A stretch of 64,000 nt of DNA from Verticillium longisporum (Eukaryota; Ascomycota; Sordariomycetes; Glomerellales; Plectosphaerellaceae), in contig JAETXT010000015.1 of the NCBI GenBank assembly GCA_019188255.1, positions 1,178,001 to 1,242,000 of the forward strand, read 5' to 3'. Positions 13,125-24,729 of the stretch are shown in pieces (within the stretch, counting starts at the first letter, position 1; the number at the start of each line of letters is the position of its first letter). Position numbers and translations under genes: made by a program. The notes beneath the pieces were generated by a model. That model ran no database searches. It was not told the DNA's origin and saw only the letters and a program-made list of their open reading frames with translations.

Positions 13125-13795
13125 GGCGAGCTATGGGGGACTTTCGCGCGTGCTCTTGTCGGTATCGGTAGTGGCCTGGGTTCTTCGGGTTCGATCATAG
13201 GGCAGGGCGTATTCGAGATCAATTGAACAGCATCGTCCAAGGAAGTCGGTGTCCAGATGGAAGGGGCGAGCAGAAGACGAAGTGGAGTGGAAGTCGAAAG
13301 CAGGGAGTGGAGTCGTCGCAGTCAGCTGGTTCGGGCCTTGACAGGGGATGGGAGAGTGCGGAGCAGGGTCCAATTGCTTCGAGTGACGGCGTGGGCGTGA
13401 ACAATAAACGGCCGGGGTGAGAAGATCAGAAACGATGGGCCAAAGCACACTAAAGCAGGCTAGGTTCGGGTGGCCGACCTGGTAGGAGGATGATCGGGGT
13501 TTATTGCGGGCGTTGGAGAAACAAGATCCGCAGAGCAGTTGAAAGGCTGGCTCGCAAGAAAAGCGAATAGCGAGGCGAAATATGGAGAGTCGATAGGGGA
13601 CTAGAGACGAAAGAGGCGAGGGGGCGAGGGGCGAAGGACGAAGGACGAAAGAAAGACGAAGCAGGCGGCAGCAAGATGAAGCGCCATGTTAAGGGAAGGG
13701 CGACGTGTGCTATATGGTCGTAGCGTCGGCGGCGCCATCGACCATGGATATCGTAGATAGGCAGTCCAAGTTGATTGTGCCTTATTTTATTTCAT

Positions 13796-13801
<6 letters not shown>

Positions 13802-13850
<49 letters not shown>
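13802..13850. repeat. (CT)n microsatellite
   Basis: Perfect CT dinucleotide run of 49 bases, about 680 bp upstream of the kinase ATG. Read on the kinase strand it is a (GA)n tract. Such tracts are length-variable and often free of nucleosomes. Confidence 0.98.
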
Positions 13851-13853
<3 letters not shown>

Positions 13854-16800
13854 GGCGTCCGTTCGGTGGCTGTCTCCTTGATAGGGAATTAGAATGGAGC
13901 CTTGGAAGCTCGGTAATGTGTCGTACCTCCAATGTTCCCACGCCGACCTCACGCTTGCAGGTGGAGGGGGAGGGGGTAGCAGGGTGGCAGGGTGGTAGGG
14001 TGGGAACCGGCAGGCTTGTATGACAGGGGACAGGGGTGGTTTCACAAGGCAGGGTACCGGGGGGGACAGTAGCGCGGAGCAGAGCCTGAGGGCGGGGCCC
14101 CAGTGGTTGGTTCGGTTGATAGACGGCCAGGTATGGTAAATTGGCCGGCTGACAGGAATCGATTTCGGAGGAAAAGGGGGGGATGACGGTGGCGTCTCGG
14201 AAGACAAAGGGGACAAAGTGACAGGTTTCAGGCGTCGTGGTCAAGAGATGATGCGCATTGGTGGCGGGCAGCAGACGGGAGAAAGCTTCCAGAAGAGAGG
14301 GCCAAGGTGATAGGTTGGTGATGGAGAAGGGCGTGTTTCCCGGCGGCTTGGGCGGCGTCTGGGAAGAAAGAGGGTTTGGAGAACGGGGCAATGGATGGGC
14401 CAGGGGGGCAAGGGAAAAAAAAGACGAATTGATCCCACTGAGTCGACGGTGATCGTGATCCATTTTTTTAGTGGGTGAGTTAAGTTGTTCTAGGGCGACA
14501 TAACGACTTGGGAATGGAGACTCAGAGGGACGCCTACGTGTGCGTGTACGGTAGGTACCTTGCCGAGGAACAGAGAGAGGGAGAGAAGAAGAGTCTGGAG
14601 ACCGTCGGAGCGCCCGTCAGCTAGCTGCGACGGCAGAGACCAAAACGGGGAGGCAAAGGCCGCGCGCTGGCCAATGGCTCATGTGGACGCCTGGCAATCA
14701 GTGGACAGGCGTGGGTTAGAATGGGGTTGCGCCTTCCTGCTGCCTCATCCACATGGGCGGCACGCCGCACCTGTCTCTGGCTCGTGTTACTGGTGTGGCA
14801 GGTACCGACAGGTAGAGAGGTACATATGGGTGGGTGGGCGTCGACTAACAAGGTTCACCTTCCCGTCTCTTGCCTCGTGCCTCCCTATCTAGGTACTTCC
14901 TTGATGAGCCTGCCTCCTGCCTCGTGCTTCGCGCCTCCTGCTTCGTACTTCGTGCCTGCCTCCTGATTGATACCTCCTGCCACACTGGCCAGCCTAGAGC
15001 GAGATGAAAGGTCAAGCGCAGATTGATCAATTGATTGCATTCTACATTCTCCCACAGCCTCCGGGCTTTGAGCTTGGTCCTGCGCATGCAGGGCCGAGGA
15101 GGAGATTGGTCTTCTCTCCCCAAATCTGCATTATCCACCAACCGCATCTCATTCCCATTGTCAAGTCTGTCCATGTCAACGGGCATCGGCCAGCCTATCT
15201 CGCCCATCCGTGATTGCCCAGCATCGGCTCTGATCAACCTCGATCAGCTCTCGCAAGCGTATGGTGCCTTGGAAAGGCCCGGCTACAGCCCCTCCGACAT
15301 GAGAGGCACGTCGCACTCAGATTCGATACCTCTGCCTGTGAGGAGGTCGGCAAAGATCTCCACTACACGCAACGAGACTACAGATCCTAAGGTTTGCATC
15401 CATATCCAACCCTTGGCGTTCTGGAGCGTCCCCGCCAATTGAGCCAGATAGACGCCGGTCCCTTTCTCAACGCCAAATGCCGTGTCACTTGGCAAGATCA
15501 ATCCGGGCTACTTATCCAGACTCTTGGAACACTACTGCTACGGCTGGCTCCGGTGGAAGCTCGCCCATCTCGTTTACTTTGATCCTCTCTCACCAAGTGC
15601 TACAAGCACCTGGGGCTTCCAGGAGCTGCAGCGCTGGTTTGGGGAAAGGCGTCCAAGCGCCAGCGCCCTATGCAGCCCATGCAGCCCATGCATTGCGTGC
15701 TAACCCCTAGTGACGGGGACACAAACCCCTTTGGGACCCAGAGGGAAAGGCTTCTCGACTGCCCGCATTATCAGCTGAAAAGCCCGTTTGTAAACTGGAG
15801 ACGATCAAAGACGGCTAGCTGCCGACCAACAGATACCTAAGGGACCTATTGCTTCTGCATCTTGCCCATCGCTTGCGACATCCAATAGGACCCTCCTCAC
15901 CCTTGTTCTCCACGTGTGTTTATCGAACCACGCGGCTTTCAGTGGCCTCTCTCCCTCTCCCTGTCGCCGTTCCTTCTGTGCCTCATCCATTGCTTGTCGC
16001 CTCTTCTCGCCCTACTCCTGCGACTAAGGCGGCTCTGGCCATTTGTCTGAGATCGACGAGATGGCACCACCGACCAACATCAAACGGAGACGCGGCCCAG
16101 AGCGGGATTCCCCCTCCATCAAGAGGACGACGCCGGCCGATTTATTACGATTCATGTTGCCCGACTCATCCAGGCTTCTCCGCTTGGACACCACACGTCA
16201 AGCACTAGTCATTCGGCTGTCCCATGAAAAGCCTCCACTTGACGCACGAAATTCTTCCAGTTCGGGCGGCCGTCCTGGATGAAGACTCATGACGTGAGTT
16301 CAGCCATGTCGCTGGCCTTTTCGAAGCGGAGCGAGAGCATACGCGTACGACTCGGTTTTTGCATGATGCAATGGAGGACCACCAAATCAGGCGTCTGCAG
16401 TCCCCATCCAGCCTTTTCAGGGCTGACCAGGCCTAAGTCGTCCTCGTTGATTTGTTCGTCCAGTGCTCCATCGAACATCCGCAACAAAGGCCAACACGAC
16501 CGAGCATTTTGCTCTAGTGGCGCTCATCGTCTGCGTATCCGCACAACACGCCCGCCATACCATACCGACGGCGTCGGCAAAAGCCCACCGTGCCACAATG
16601 TGCCACTCGGGCTGCCTTCTGGAAGCCTTCCACATGTATCCCTACCCGCGTGTCCCGTTTGGAATAATACGAGATCTCGCTGCGTTTGCCGATTCCGTGC
16701 CAGATTAGCGATTCTGCGGCCAGCGTCGGTGGGCGGCGATGCAACACCTTGGCGACCCTTTGCCCCTTCCATCTTGCATTGCAGCATAACAGAACCCCTA

Positions 16801-19137
16801 TTCTGCAAGAAGCAATGGCTGCATCGGAGCTGACGCTGGGCTGGCCACATGCTGCAGCACAATAAATGTCTGATGAAGCACCAAAAGCATAATATCCGCC
16901 CTTGCAGCTGCAATTTGTTTCAGCAAACGCACGTCTCACATTACCCAGGCCTGCTCATCTCCCGCCCCGTACAAAGTGCGAGTCTGACTGGCTTCAAATG
17001 ATGCGACCCTCAACTCAAACACGGGCTCTCGGTTTCAAGCGCTCACGTGCATTGTGCCTACAATGCATCCTCGCCGTATCAGCCACTTTTCGCAGTTCGC
17101 AACACTGAGCATCATCGCATGTTTGATATCTCGGGCTCGCCGTCGCTGGTTGCATCTTGGACATTCCACAGGTGAGGCGCGACATGATTTGCGACAGCAG
17201 CCAGCTTCTCGTCTGCGTTCCACAGACCCTAGCAAACACAACGACGCCTAAGTTGGCGCCACGTGTTGGGGATGCAGCTGTAAAGTTCCGAAAGTTCCAA
17301 AGGATTATTGGGATTCTTCGAGAAGGTCCGTCCATCCTACGGCCATGCCCAATGACGACGCACGCGACCAGCCCCAACCATAGACGCGTCGTCCGCTCCT
17401 CATCTGACATTACGAGAGTTCATCCGGTTCAGGCTCTACTCTGGGAAAAGCGAGGTCTGGGCAAATGTCAATGTTTGCTGATCACAATCCTCCTCCAACC
17501 CGTACACCTGTCCTCTACGAATGACAGGGCTCAGCGATGGTACCGAAAGCTGTGCATGGGTCTTCGAGACCAACGCGCAGAGGTGACTGGAAGGTTTTTC
17601 ACGTGCTTCATGCATGGCTGGTTGGCGACACCGCGACACCGTCGTGCACATCCGTACTGATCTGGCATTCTACAACGTCCCTACATCTCGCTGCCATTGT
17701 CGCATACTGCAGAAATGATATTCAATCTTCATCCCTGCATCTTATCTCTGTGCATAGCCTTGAGAGATCGGCGTGTACTCGAGGCTCACTAACACGGCCT
17801 GCCAGGGAAGAGTCAAAACCACCGTGGTTACATTCACCGTTCGCCGTCAGCTGTCCAGACATCAGATAGGCCAACAGATGCTCAAAGCGTGAACGGTCGG
17901 CAAGTCCGATTCGATCTTTGCTGTTGACTTTCCCCGTCATGGCTGCAACATCGCGTGTGTGTGTCATTACGATACTGTCTGCACAACGCCTCTTCGGGCT
18001 TAATTCTGCAACCGAGCACCACCAGCACACGCAATCTCAAAGTGCAAGATTGACACGATTCAGAGGCTCGATACTATCCGCGTTCGCGCAGGGGAGGGCC
18101 ATCGGTTCGGTCAGGTCTGTGTGCCGCATTAGTATGCGGTCGTCTTGCGCTTGTGTTGCTTCGTAACAGCCAAAAGCTGCCACGGGTTCGGCACGCTCCC
18201 GTCCTTGCAAGAGACTTCGAAGCTCAACCTTCACGCTGGTGGGTAATACTGCGACCTATGGTGATACAAGGCTCCGCTGCATGGGTAATTCACAACCTTA
18301 AAGGCTATCCTCACGTCAGAGCTTTGCGATGCTTAAACAACGTGAGACACACCGCCGATATTAAAACAAGTCATTGGTTGACAAGCTGAAGTATGTTGCG
18401 GGTACTCGGGGCCAGCCCAAGTGACGGATATCGAGGGAAATGACTCGAATGGACGCACGATTCCATCTCATAGTTCAAGAAAATAAATTGACTGGGCGTC
18501 CTGTCGCGGGCAATCTTTGGGTCCCAAGGCTCGGCTGGGTCAAGAATGCTGTCTCTTGTCTATAGTCGCTTATGTTGGCGGCAAGTCTGCCTCCACGAGT
18601 AAGCAGCTTGTAAGTGATGAAGAAAGATTTGACCTGCATCAATGGCACACACATCCTTGCATCAAGTCTCTGTACTTCCTACCCATATGAATGGACGAGG
18701 GCAAGCTGCTGGCCAAACTAGCATCAACTCAACATAACATGCATGCGCAAGTTCACAGTCTAACCTTCCGGCACGACTTGGATGGTGGCTAGGTTGTGCA
18801 TTTCTTGTAATCATATACACGTCTCGTATTCGATGAGAATCGCCGTGTGGACGAGCTCGTAGAAGGCAAGTTTGAGGGTACCTGGCATGACTATCGGAAC
18901 GCTCGCTACCTGTCATGGTGAATTGTCAGACCTCACTTGGGGGCACGGAATGGTTGGTGTGTGCATCTACTACCATGTACCATGATAGGGGCATGACACC
19001 CTGTTATTTGTCATAAATCTGCGAGAAAACAAAGTAGTCGCTGGGATGCCTTTTGCCCGGAGTTGCGGGGATTCGTTGACTGCCCTATCGATGCGATTTC
19101 CCACGTTGCATTCGTGCCGTTGCAGCTCGAGCCGGAT

Positions 19138-19470
19138 CTATAGTCTACTGTCGTTGCTGAAGACTGGTGTATCGGGATACCGGGGCTCAGAAGGAACAGG
19201 ATTTCCATATTGAAGTCGGCGGCGTTGAATCCACGGGTCGTTTGGCAGAATTGCGAGACGCTTAGCCTTGGCCCTGCCCTTCTTCGTTGGTACTCTGCGT
19301 GCGGTGGTCCCCTTCGCGTCGGCGGTGTCACTAGTCTGGGCAGTGTAGTCGGTGGTGGTAGTCTCAGCGTCCGGGCCTACGGTGTCACTCATCACGGACT
19401 GTATTCGTTGGAGATGCGCAGTCACCGCTTCGGCATTTCTGGCGTCGTCTCTGGCACGCCGCTGTGCTAT
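19138..19470 (-). pseudogene. Possible relic of an unknown coding sequence
   Basis: The minus strand has an open frame of about 110 codons that begins without an ATG just after a splice-acceptor-like CTAATAGCACAG, then reads RRARDDARNAEAVTAHLQRI, a charged helical stretch, followed by a Lys/Arg patch (PTKKGRAKAKRL) and the end SEPRYPDTPVFSNDSRL. The composition looks protein-like. Upstream, an alternative frame gives MLNAEEMRE and then a TAG, so the N-terminal part seems broken. I do not recognise the family. It could equally be chance. Confidence 0.25.
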
Positions 19471-20151
19471 TAGACTACTCCCTCATCTCCTCCGCGTTGA
19501 GCATTGACTTTGCCGGAGAGTTGGGGCGCAGCAAGGTCGGTTAGTGTATTGAGTCTTGGCTGGGTAGAGAGTAAAATAGGAATAAGACATTGGTTCGGGG
19601 CTGAATTTTGCCTCTAATGATCATCAGACTGACACCACGAACCACCGTTGTCCTTCGAAACACTGTCAATTGGTGATGCTTGGCAGTGCTTGAATGGAGC
19701 AGAGTGAAGAGGTCTTCCACACGCAGTCCGCAGGCAATACAATATAGGTAGGGGGTCGGGACACATCTGAATTCTGGCCCTTCGCAGCTTGGAGGGCCCT
19801 CCGCAGCTCCTTATATACACGTTCTCGCAACTCTTAGCCCCTGACCGGCCCCCTGTTTAGTAGCTCCGCAGGCTCACCCGACAATGCTATAGCGGTCAGT
19901 TCATAATCAGATTGAGTTAATCGCATGATTAGAGACCTCGGATGCTTGAAGATTGTCCACAACAGGTAGTCACATGTCAATCACAATGCAGGATAGAGGA
20001 GACTTCGTAGTGAGGAATATGTCAACTCAGATGATATATGGTAGCGGCTGCAAAGCCGAATAACTAATGTCCCGTGATGTACTTGAAGAAGATATGTGTG
20101 CAATGCCCCGCGAATAGGCGCGGTGCACGTATCTCACAGCCGGGCTGGTAC

Positions 20152-20541
20152 TTAGACGCCGACGGGCTTGTTGCAGAGGACGGCCTGGCCGGCGACGGGG
20201 AGGGTGCAGCAGAAGGCCGACTTGCCGGTGGAGGCGCAGCTCTGCTTGAAGTCGTTGGCGTTGTTGGCGCTCTTGGCTGTTTTGATTGCAGTCACGGTCA
20301 GTCTTTGTTGATAACGTTGTCGAAGCAGGCCGGTATATGAAGGAAGAGATGAGATTCCTGGCAGTGGATGAGGAGACTTACGGTTCTGGCAGTCGAGGCT
20401 GGCGACGCCGAGGACATCGGTGGCGCAGCACTGGGGGTTGCCGTACAGGCCGGAGCAGACGGAGCCGCGGGTGTCGAGGGTGGCGGGGGTGGCCATGGCG
20501 AGGCCGGCGAAGAGGGCGACGATGGCAGTGAAGGACTTCAT
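20152..20541 (-). CDS. Class II hydrophobin
   Basis: Small secreted surface-active protein (94 aa) that assembles at air-water or hydrophobic interfaces and coats hyphae and spores. Exons 20382-20541 and 20152-20276 are joined across a 105-bp intron. The first about 18 residues (MKSFTAIVALFAGLAMAT) form a signal peptide. Eight cysteines follow in the hydrophobin order C, CC, C, C, CC, C. The CCATDVLGVASLDC and CCTLPVAGQAVLC blocks are class II hallmarks. The spacings are 8, 11, 15, 8 and 10, so the first and third loops are one residue or so shorter than usual. The start was chosen at MKSF because the frame upstream lacks signal-peptide character. A TATA-like box lies about 130 bp upstream of the ATG. 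Confidence 0.95.
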   Translation of the reverse strand: MKSFTAIVALFAGLAMATPATLDTRGSVCSGLYGNPQCCATDVLGVASLDCQNRKSPHPLPGISSLPSYTGLLRQRYQQRLTVTAIKTAKSANNANDFKQSCASTGKSAFCCTLPVAGQAVLCNKPVGV

Positions 20542-23363
20542 TTTGAAAGGTGGTGTTGGTGAGGGAGGGTTTTGGTTTGAGAGTTGTGGTGAAGAGGAGT
20601 GATGGTTGATGATGTGAGAGATGCTGAGGCTGATGAGGAAAGAGAGCTCTAGACCTGGCATGGCCACCGACTTTATATCTCAGTTCGATGCCATCTTCTT
20701 CACCTTCGTGAGGTCTCAATATCTCGCCGTGTTCATGGCCAAGGGAGCGTTCAGGGAGAGCGAGTGTCACCCGCCGACTCCGCTCAACGGCAGTGAGGAA
20801 AAGCAATATGAGCTCTCGATATGGCAGTCCTTCATCTCACCGTCCCTCGTTTCTGCCGTGTTCCCCGCAACTGCCGTTCACGACTCCTGAAAAGTTTGGC
20901 GTCGTTGGCAAAAAGGGTCGCGAGCCGCGTGGGTCCGACTCAGGGATGCACGTTACGCGGCACAGAATTGATTGTTCTGAGACCGGGATTGCCCCTAGCG
21001 GCCTTATTTCTGCCAATGTATGGGGACAACTTTGAATCACTTGTCGAGATCAGTCCGAGATGTCTTAGGGCGGCGTGCACGGATGGTGTCGTTGATCCTG
21101 CCGAGCACAACATCGCGAAGACGATGTTGTGCTTTTAGGGGTTGATTCTGTCTTGAACACTATAGGTAATTGCGCGTCGGTTTTCACACTGAGGCCTTGA
21201 AATCGACAACAATGTACAATACTGTCACATTAACTATCGTACAAACCTTAACGGCGGCTTCAACCTCCCGAATGCTCTGATCTCGATGCCGGTTGGGCAG
21301 GGCTGGAAAGTTAGGCCTTTACCTGTCTTGCTTCTGCCACCGGTGTGATTAGACCCTTTTTATGCAGCCGCCCAGCCAGCCACCCGCTCCGCTTGTCAAA
21401 AGCAAAAAGCCCCATGAGGAACCACAGACAAATCTTATCTTGACGCATAGCATCAATGCAGCAACGGCATAGGCACAGTTGAACCTCCTTTCTGAACCCC
21501 CAGCTGAGAAGACTCGCTTCGGACGGCCTGGTAAGTGCCACCGAAGTTTAAATGACTCGGTCTGATGGAGGATAGGAGCAGGGCGGTCTGGTCTCACTCG
21601 AATAGAATTGCGCAACGTGCCCAGCTCATTGTTGAGGCGACGTCTCAGCCCTGGAGCAGGCAGCGAATGATGTTGGTTCTCAGCTGTAGCTTAGCGAGCT
21701 ATTCGATGAGTCGACAACTTCCGGCAGTCACTCTCAAGGATAGGATCAGCAGAAACAAGCTAATCTGATCTGATTGCCGACCTGAATATGCGGATGAGTT
21801 CTCAGCGGGCCAAAAGAAGTAAGAATAGTAGCATCCGTAGGTCTTCACCGCAACTGCGGAACGCTGGTTGGAACTTGCGAGACCAGAGCCCAATGTTGCC
21901 ACCGATGTCAGCGGCGGCCAAGAAACCCAATGGGCCGAGTCTTACTGAGCAGAAAATTCGAGTCAGCTGTCGAGCAGAAGAATAGACTTCAGAGGGCATC
22001 TCGATGAGGATCATTACCGTTTCCCTTCAGGATCCTTCGCAGCCCGTTCACGCTCTTTTTTGACCTGTTTATGGGGTTCACCGTTTACGGGATCGTTCCC
22101 AACCTGGTGTTGACGTGTGCAACCAACACTCACTACCGTACCTGCGGATTCATCTTGGGACTCGGAGTTGTATAGCTACAATGATTCAACCGAAGGAAGG
22201 TACATGTCTGTCAAACGCTGTTCAAATGCGGAGCATACAGTCCAATCAGTCAGTTTTCTGTAACATGCCTGGATTTGCTAGAACTCAAACCTCAGTAGCG
22301 TCTGAGACTAGCAGCATGGCCGCCTGTTCCGGAGCCTATTTGAAGTCACCTCTCAGCTTCATGAGCACAGCTATCTGATGGGACTCTCAGCTTAGATGCA
22401 TCGAGCTCTGTGCGGGAGATCGCACTAGGTACTTCAAGTTCGTGTTATGTTGCCTGACGTTCACCTGAAGTGGTTGTCATAATGTGTATAGCCTGGATGA
22501 ACTCTTCGAGAACCCAATGATTGTTTTATCCAACCGCCAAGAATGTGTTTATCTACCCCCGATTGGCTGGATGGTACAGGAAGAGGAGGCAAAATCGTTG
22601 GCAAGCGCGTGATCAACAAAGGCAACAGGAGCGTCAGCTTTGGCTCTGTGTGTCTCATTACGAATAGATTGAGGTTTCATGAAGTATAATTATTCATCAT
22701 GAAGTTTACCGTGATATTAGTTGATGAAATGATCATCTGGTCAAGAGCCAGGCTTCTCGTTCTAGCTGCCGATATCGGTTTTAAATCGTGGGTTACCATC
22801 ACCTTCACCAACACGCCACATCCTCGAACCACGCCTCGACTCGAGACTCCAGTTGGTACACATTAGTTGATCTTATCTCATGAATGACTGCCCATGCATG
22901 GTGTGGAACGGGTCATCTTAAAGACGGCTAGTCTTACCCATTGTAAAGTTAAAGAGCTTCGAGTGTTGTGAGGTACTGCCACGGGCCATCACAAACCCCC
23001 TACAAGCAGACGTGGTATAGGCAGACGTACCTGCACAACATTCCCCAGTAATGAGATCGACTCTAAAATAAAAGTCTAAGCTTTGACTCGATGTCCTCGA
23101 CTGATGTGGAGGTCTTCCACAAGGGAGAAAACGCTCCGGGAGCCTTCAACATGGTGACGTCACGCCAGCGTAACAACCAATTGACCTACCACGAAGCTCG
23201 CGAGCTGCGACAAGCTCTCGTGTCATCATACATCCGTCTACAACTACAGTATTGCAAAAACAGCACGTCAATTCGCTGCAGAAACTCAACGCTTCTGTTT
23301 ACGGCAGAGCCCACGAAACACATCTCAACAGCATCAAAAAGCAGTATACCTCGACATATCAGC
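20542..23363. other. Divergent intergenic region
   Basis: About 2.8 kb between the hydrophobin and the small mitochondrial protein gene. Apart from the hydrophobin core promoter I see no supportable gene; the ORFs are short and compositionally random. The long upstream space fits a developmentally regulated hydrophobin promoter. Confidence 0.5.
20672..20677 (-). promoter_or_regulatory. TATA-like box of hydrophobin gene
   Basis: The minus strand reads GATATAAAGTCGG here, with TATAAA about 131 nt upstream of the hydrophobin ATG. A TATA element at this distance suits a strongly and conditionally expressed gene. The assignment rests on motif and position only. Confidence 0.5.
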
Positions 23364-23741
23364 ATGACCTCCCAGGTGCGCACCATGCTTCGCCTCCAAC
23401 CGGCAGCCCGTCTTGCCATGCGGCAGACACCCCTCGCCGCCGCCACGGCAGCCGCAGCAGCAACAGCACGGCCGCTGCACACGACGTCTCGGCGCGCAGC
23501 GTACAAGGACACGCAGGACCGCGAGTCGCTCAAGCCCGGCGGCACAGAGGGCACCAAGTCGGGGCGCGACTCGGACACGGGCAACCTCGAGTCGGCGTTC
23601 GACCCGTCGGTGACGTCGCCCGAGGGCGCCAAGGAGGCGAACAGGCGCCAGGGGAACGAGGAGCTCGACGTCAGCGGGGCGGGAGGTGGCGAAGCCGAGG
23701 GGGGACGAGAGGAGCGGGCAGGAGAAGCCGCGGGAGGTTAG
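23364..23741 (+). CDS. Small predicted mitochondrial protein, unknown function
   Basis: Predicted 125-aa protein. The N-terminus MTSQVRTMLRLQPAARLAM is basic, amphipathic and free of acidic residues, followed by LHTTSRRAAYKD, which looks like a mitochondrial targeting and cleavage region. The middle, QDRESLKPGG..EGTKSG..SAFDPSVTSPEGAKE, resembles a short family of uncharacterised proteins widespread in Pezizomycotina. The last 20 residues (after DVSGA) are Gly/Glu/Arg-rich and appear out of frame: the +1 frame reads EVAKPRGDERSGQEKPREVR, and the original frame resumes after the TAG as EGGASSGGSPEKKGDGAA. The C-terminus may therefore be altered by two small indels. The function is not known. 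It converges on the RING gene. Confidence 0.68.
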   Translation: MTSQVRTMLRLQPAARLAMRQTPLAAATAAAAATARPLHTTSRRAAYKDTQDRESLKPGGTEGTKSGRDSDTGNLESAFDPSVTSPEGAKEANRRQGNEELDVSGAGGGEAEGGREERAGEAAGG

Positions 23742-24070
23742 GAAGGGGGCGCCAGCAGCGGGGGGAGTCCCGAGAAGAAGGGGGATGGCGCGGCCTAGGT
23801 TTGTGTCTTTGGACCGGAGGGGATGGGCTTGTGAGTGGGCTTGTGAGTGCGTCTTTGGATAGGACATGGCGGACGGGGGGACCTCCTAGTCGGAAGGAGA
23901 AGGCAGGAGAAGATGAACATGATAGCATTCGTCGCCGCTGCGTTCCGCCGTGTATGTACCCAGCCTTGCCAACCACGCTACGCCGTGCTCCGCCCGTCAT
24001 AGCCCGCCCGCCGTGCTCCGCCCGTCATACCCCGCCCACCGTGCCTTTGCCTTGTCTCATTTCGGAGCGC
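23742..24070. other. Convergent 3' spacer
   Basis: 329 bp between two converging genes. Its first 57 bases continue the frame of the preceding gene to a second TAG at 23796-23798. It contains a short imperfect duplication (CCGCCCGYCGTGCTCCGCCCGTCAT type) near 23990-24040. Nothing else is evident. Confidence 0.5.
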
Positions 24071-24729
24071 TCACGCATACAGCCCGTCGGGGTCGTCATC
24101 CTCCTCATCGTCCTGCACGACCGGCACCTCCTTCTTCTTGGTCAAGTCCTTGCGACACATGGGACAGCTCCCCTTGGCCATGAGCCAGGGCCCGACGCAC
24201 TCGAGGTCGAAGCGGTGGCTGTGGTGGCACGGCAGCTCGACGACGAGACAGTACGGGTCGTCGAGGAAGCGCTCGGCGCAGATGGGGCACTGCTCGTCCT
24301 GGGCGAGGGTCTTGCGGTTGACGCGGTCGAGGGCGTCGAGGTAGGACTGGCCGACGCCGGGGATCTCGACGGGGGGCTGGTCAATGTCGGCGGCGAGGGC
24401 TTCGACGAGGGACTCGAGGAAGGAGGCGTTGGCGGTCGAGGGGGCGGTCGCGTGCAGGGTCTGGAACTGCTGCTGCTGGAGGGGGAAGAGGGAGGCGGCG
24501 TCGACGGGGGTCGGGGTCGCGTGGGGGTTGTTGTGCGGCGTCGAGGACGAGGAGGGGTTCGTGTGCATCTGGTGGAGGAAGGCGTCAAAGGTGGACATGT
24601 CGACGCGGCGGGAGTTTGCGTGCTGGCGCGGCGGTTTGATGTTGTGCTCGACTGTGGTTGTGAGGGGCATGATCAGTCACTGGTGGTGGAAGGGCGGGGA
24701 TGGGCTTTACCTTCGTATTGCGTCGCCAT
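24071..24729 (-). CDS. RING-H2 zinc finger protein, putative E3 ubiquitin ligase
   Basis: A 199-aa protein with a single RING-H2 domain in its C-terminal half; likely an E3 ubiquitin ligase, substrate unknown. A 19-bp first exon (24711-24729, MATQYE) joins across a 59-bp intron to exon 2 (24071-24651), reading MATQYEVEHNIKPP. This start is preferred to the in-frame MPLTT because donor GTAAAG and acceptor ACCACAG preserve frame. The zinc ligands are visible: CPIC at about residues 120-123, then LPCHHSH, LEC, and CPMC, i.e. C-X2-C ... C-H-H-C ... C-X2-C. A Gln/Pro-rich N-terminal half precedes it, and the acidic tail DDEEDDDPDG ends the protein. No membrane segment is seen, so it is probably soluble. 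Confidence 0.88.

Larger units (their letters stand above)
13125..20151. other. Gene-poor 7-kb interval
   Basis: Between the kinase start and the hydrophobin stop no full gene can be supported. The first 1.4 kb (13125-14500) is pyrimidine/purine-skewed and is probably the kinase promoter and leader; it holds a CT microsatellite. Near 14870-14990 lies an imprecise CCTCCTGCYTCGT repeat. The stretch 15000-20100 carries only short ORFs without recognisable domains, plus a possible ORF relic at 19138-19470. A small ORF with ATG at 16061 (Lys/Arg-rich start) might be a remnant, but shows no family match by eye. Confidence 0.45.

Noticed and set aside
13795..14463. 222-codon minus-strand ORF ending in Arg-Glu repeats
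   Set aside because: It translates the CT microsatellite and skewed promoter sequence upstream of the kinase; low complexity.
16061..16282. Short ORF with a Lys/Arg-rich start (MAPPTNIKRRRGPERD)
   Set aside because: The 73-codon frame ends abruptly and no downstream exon could be joined; kept only as a note in the gene-poor interval.
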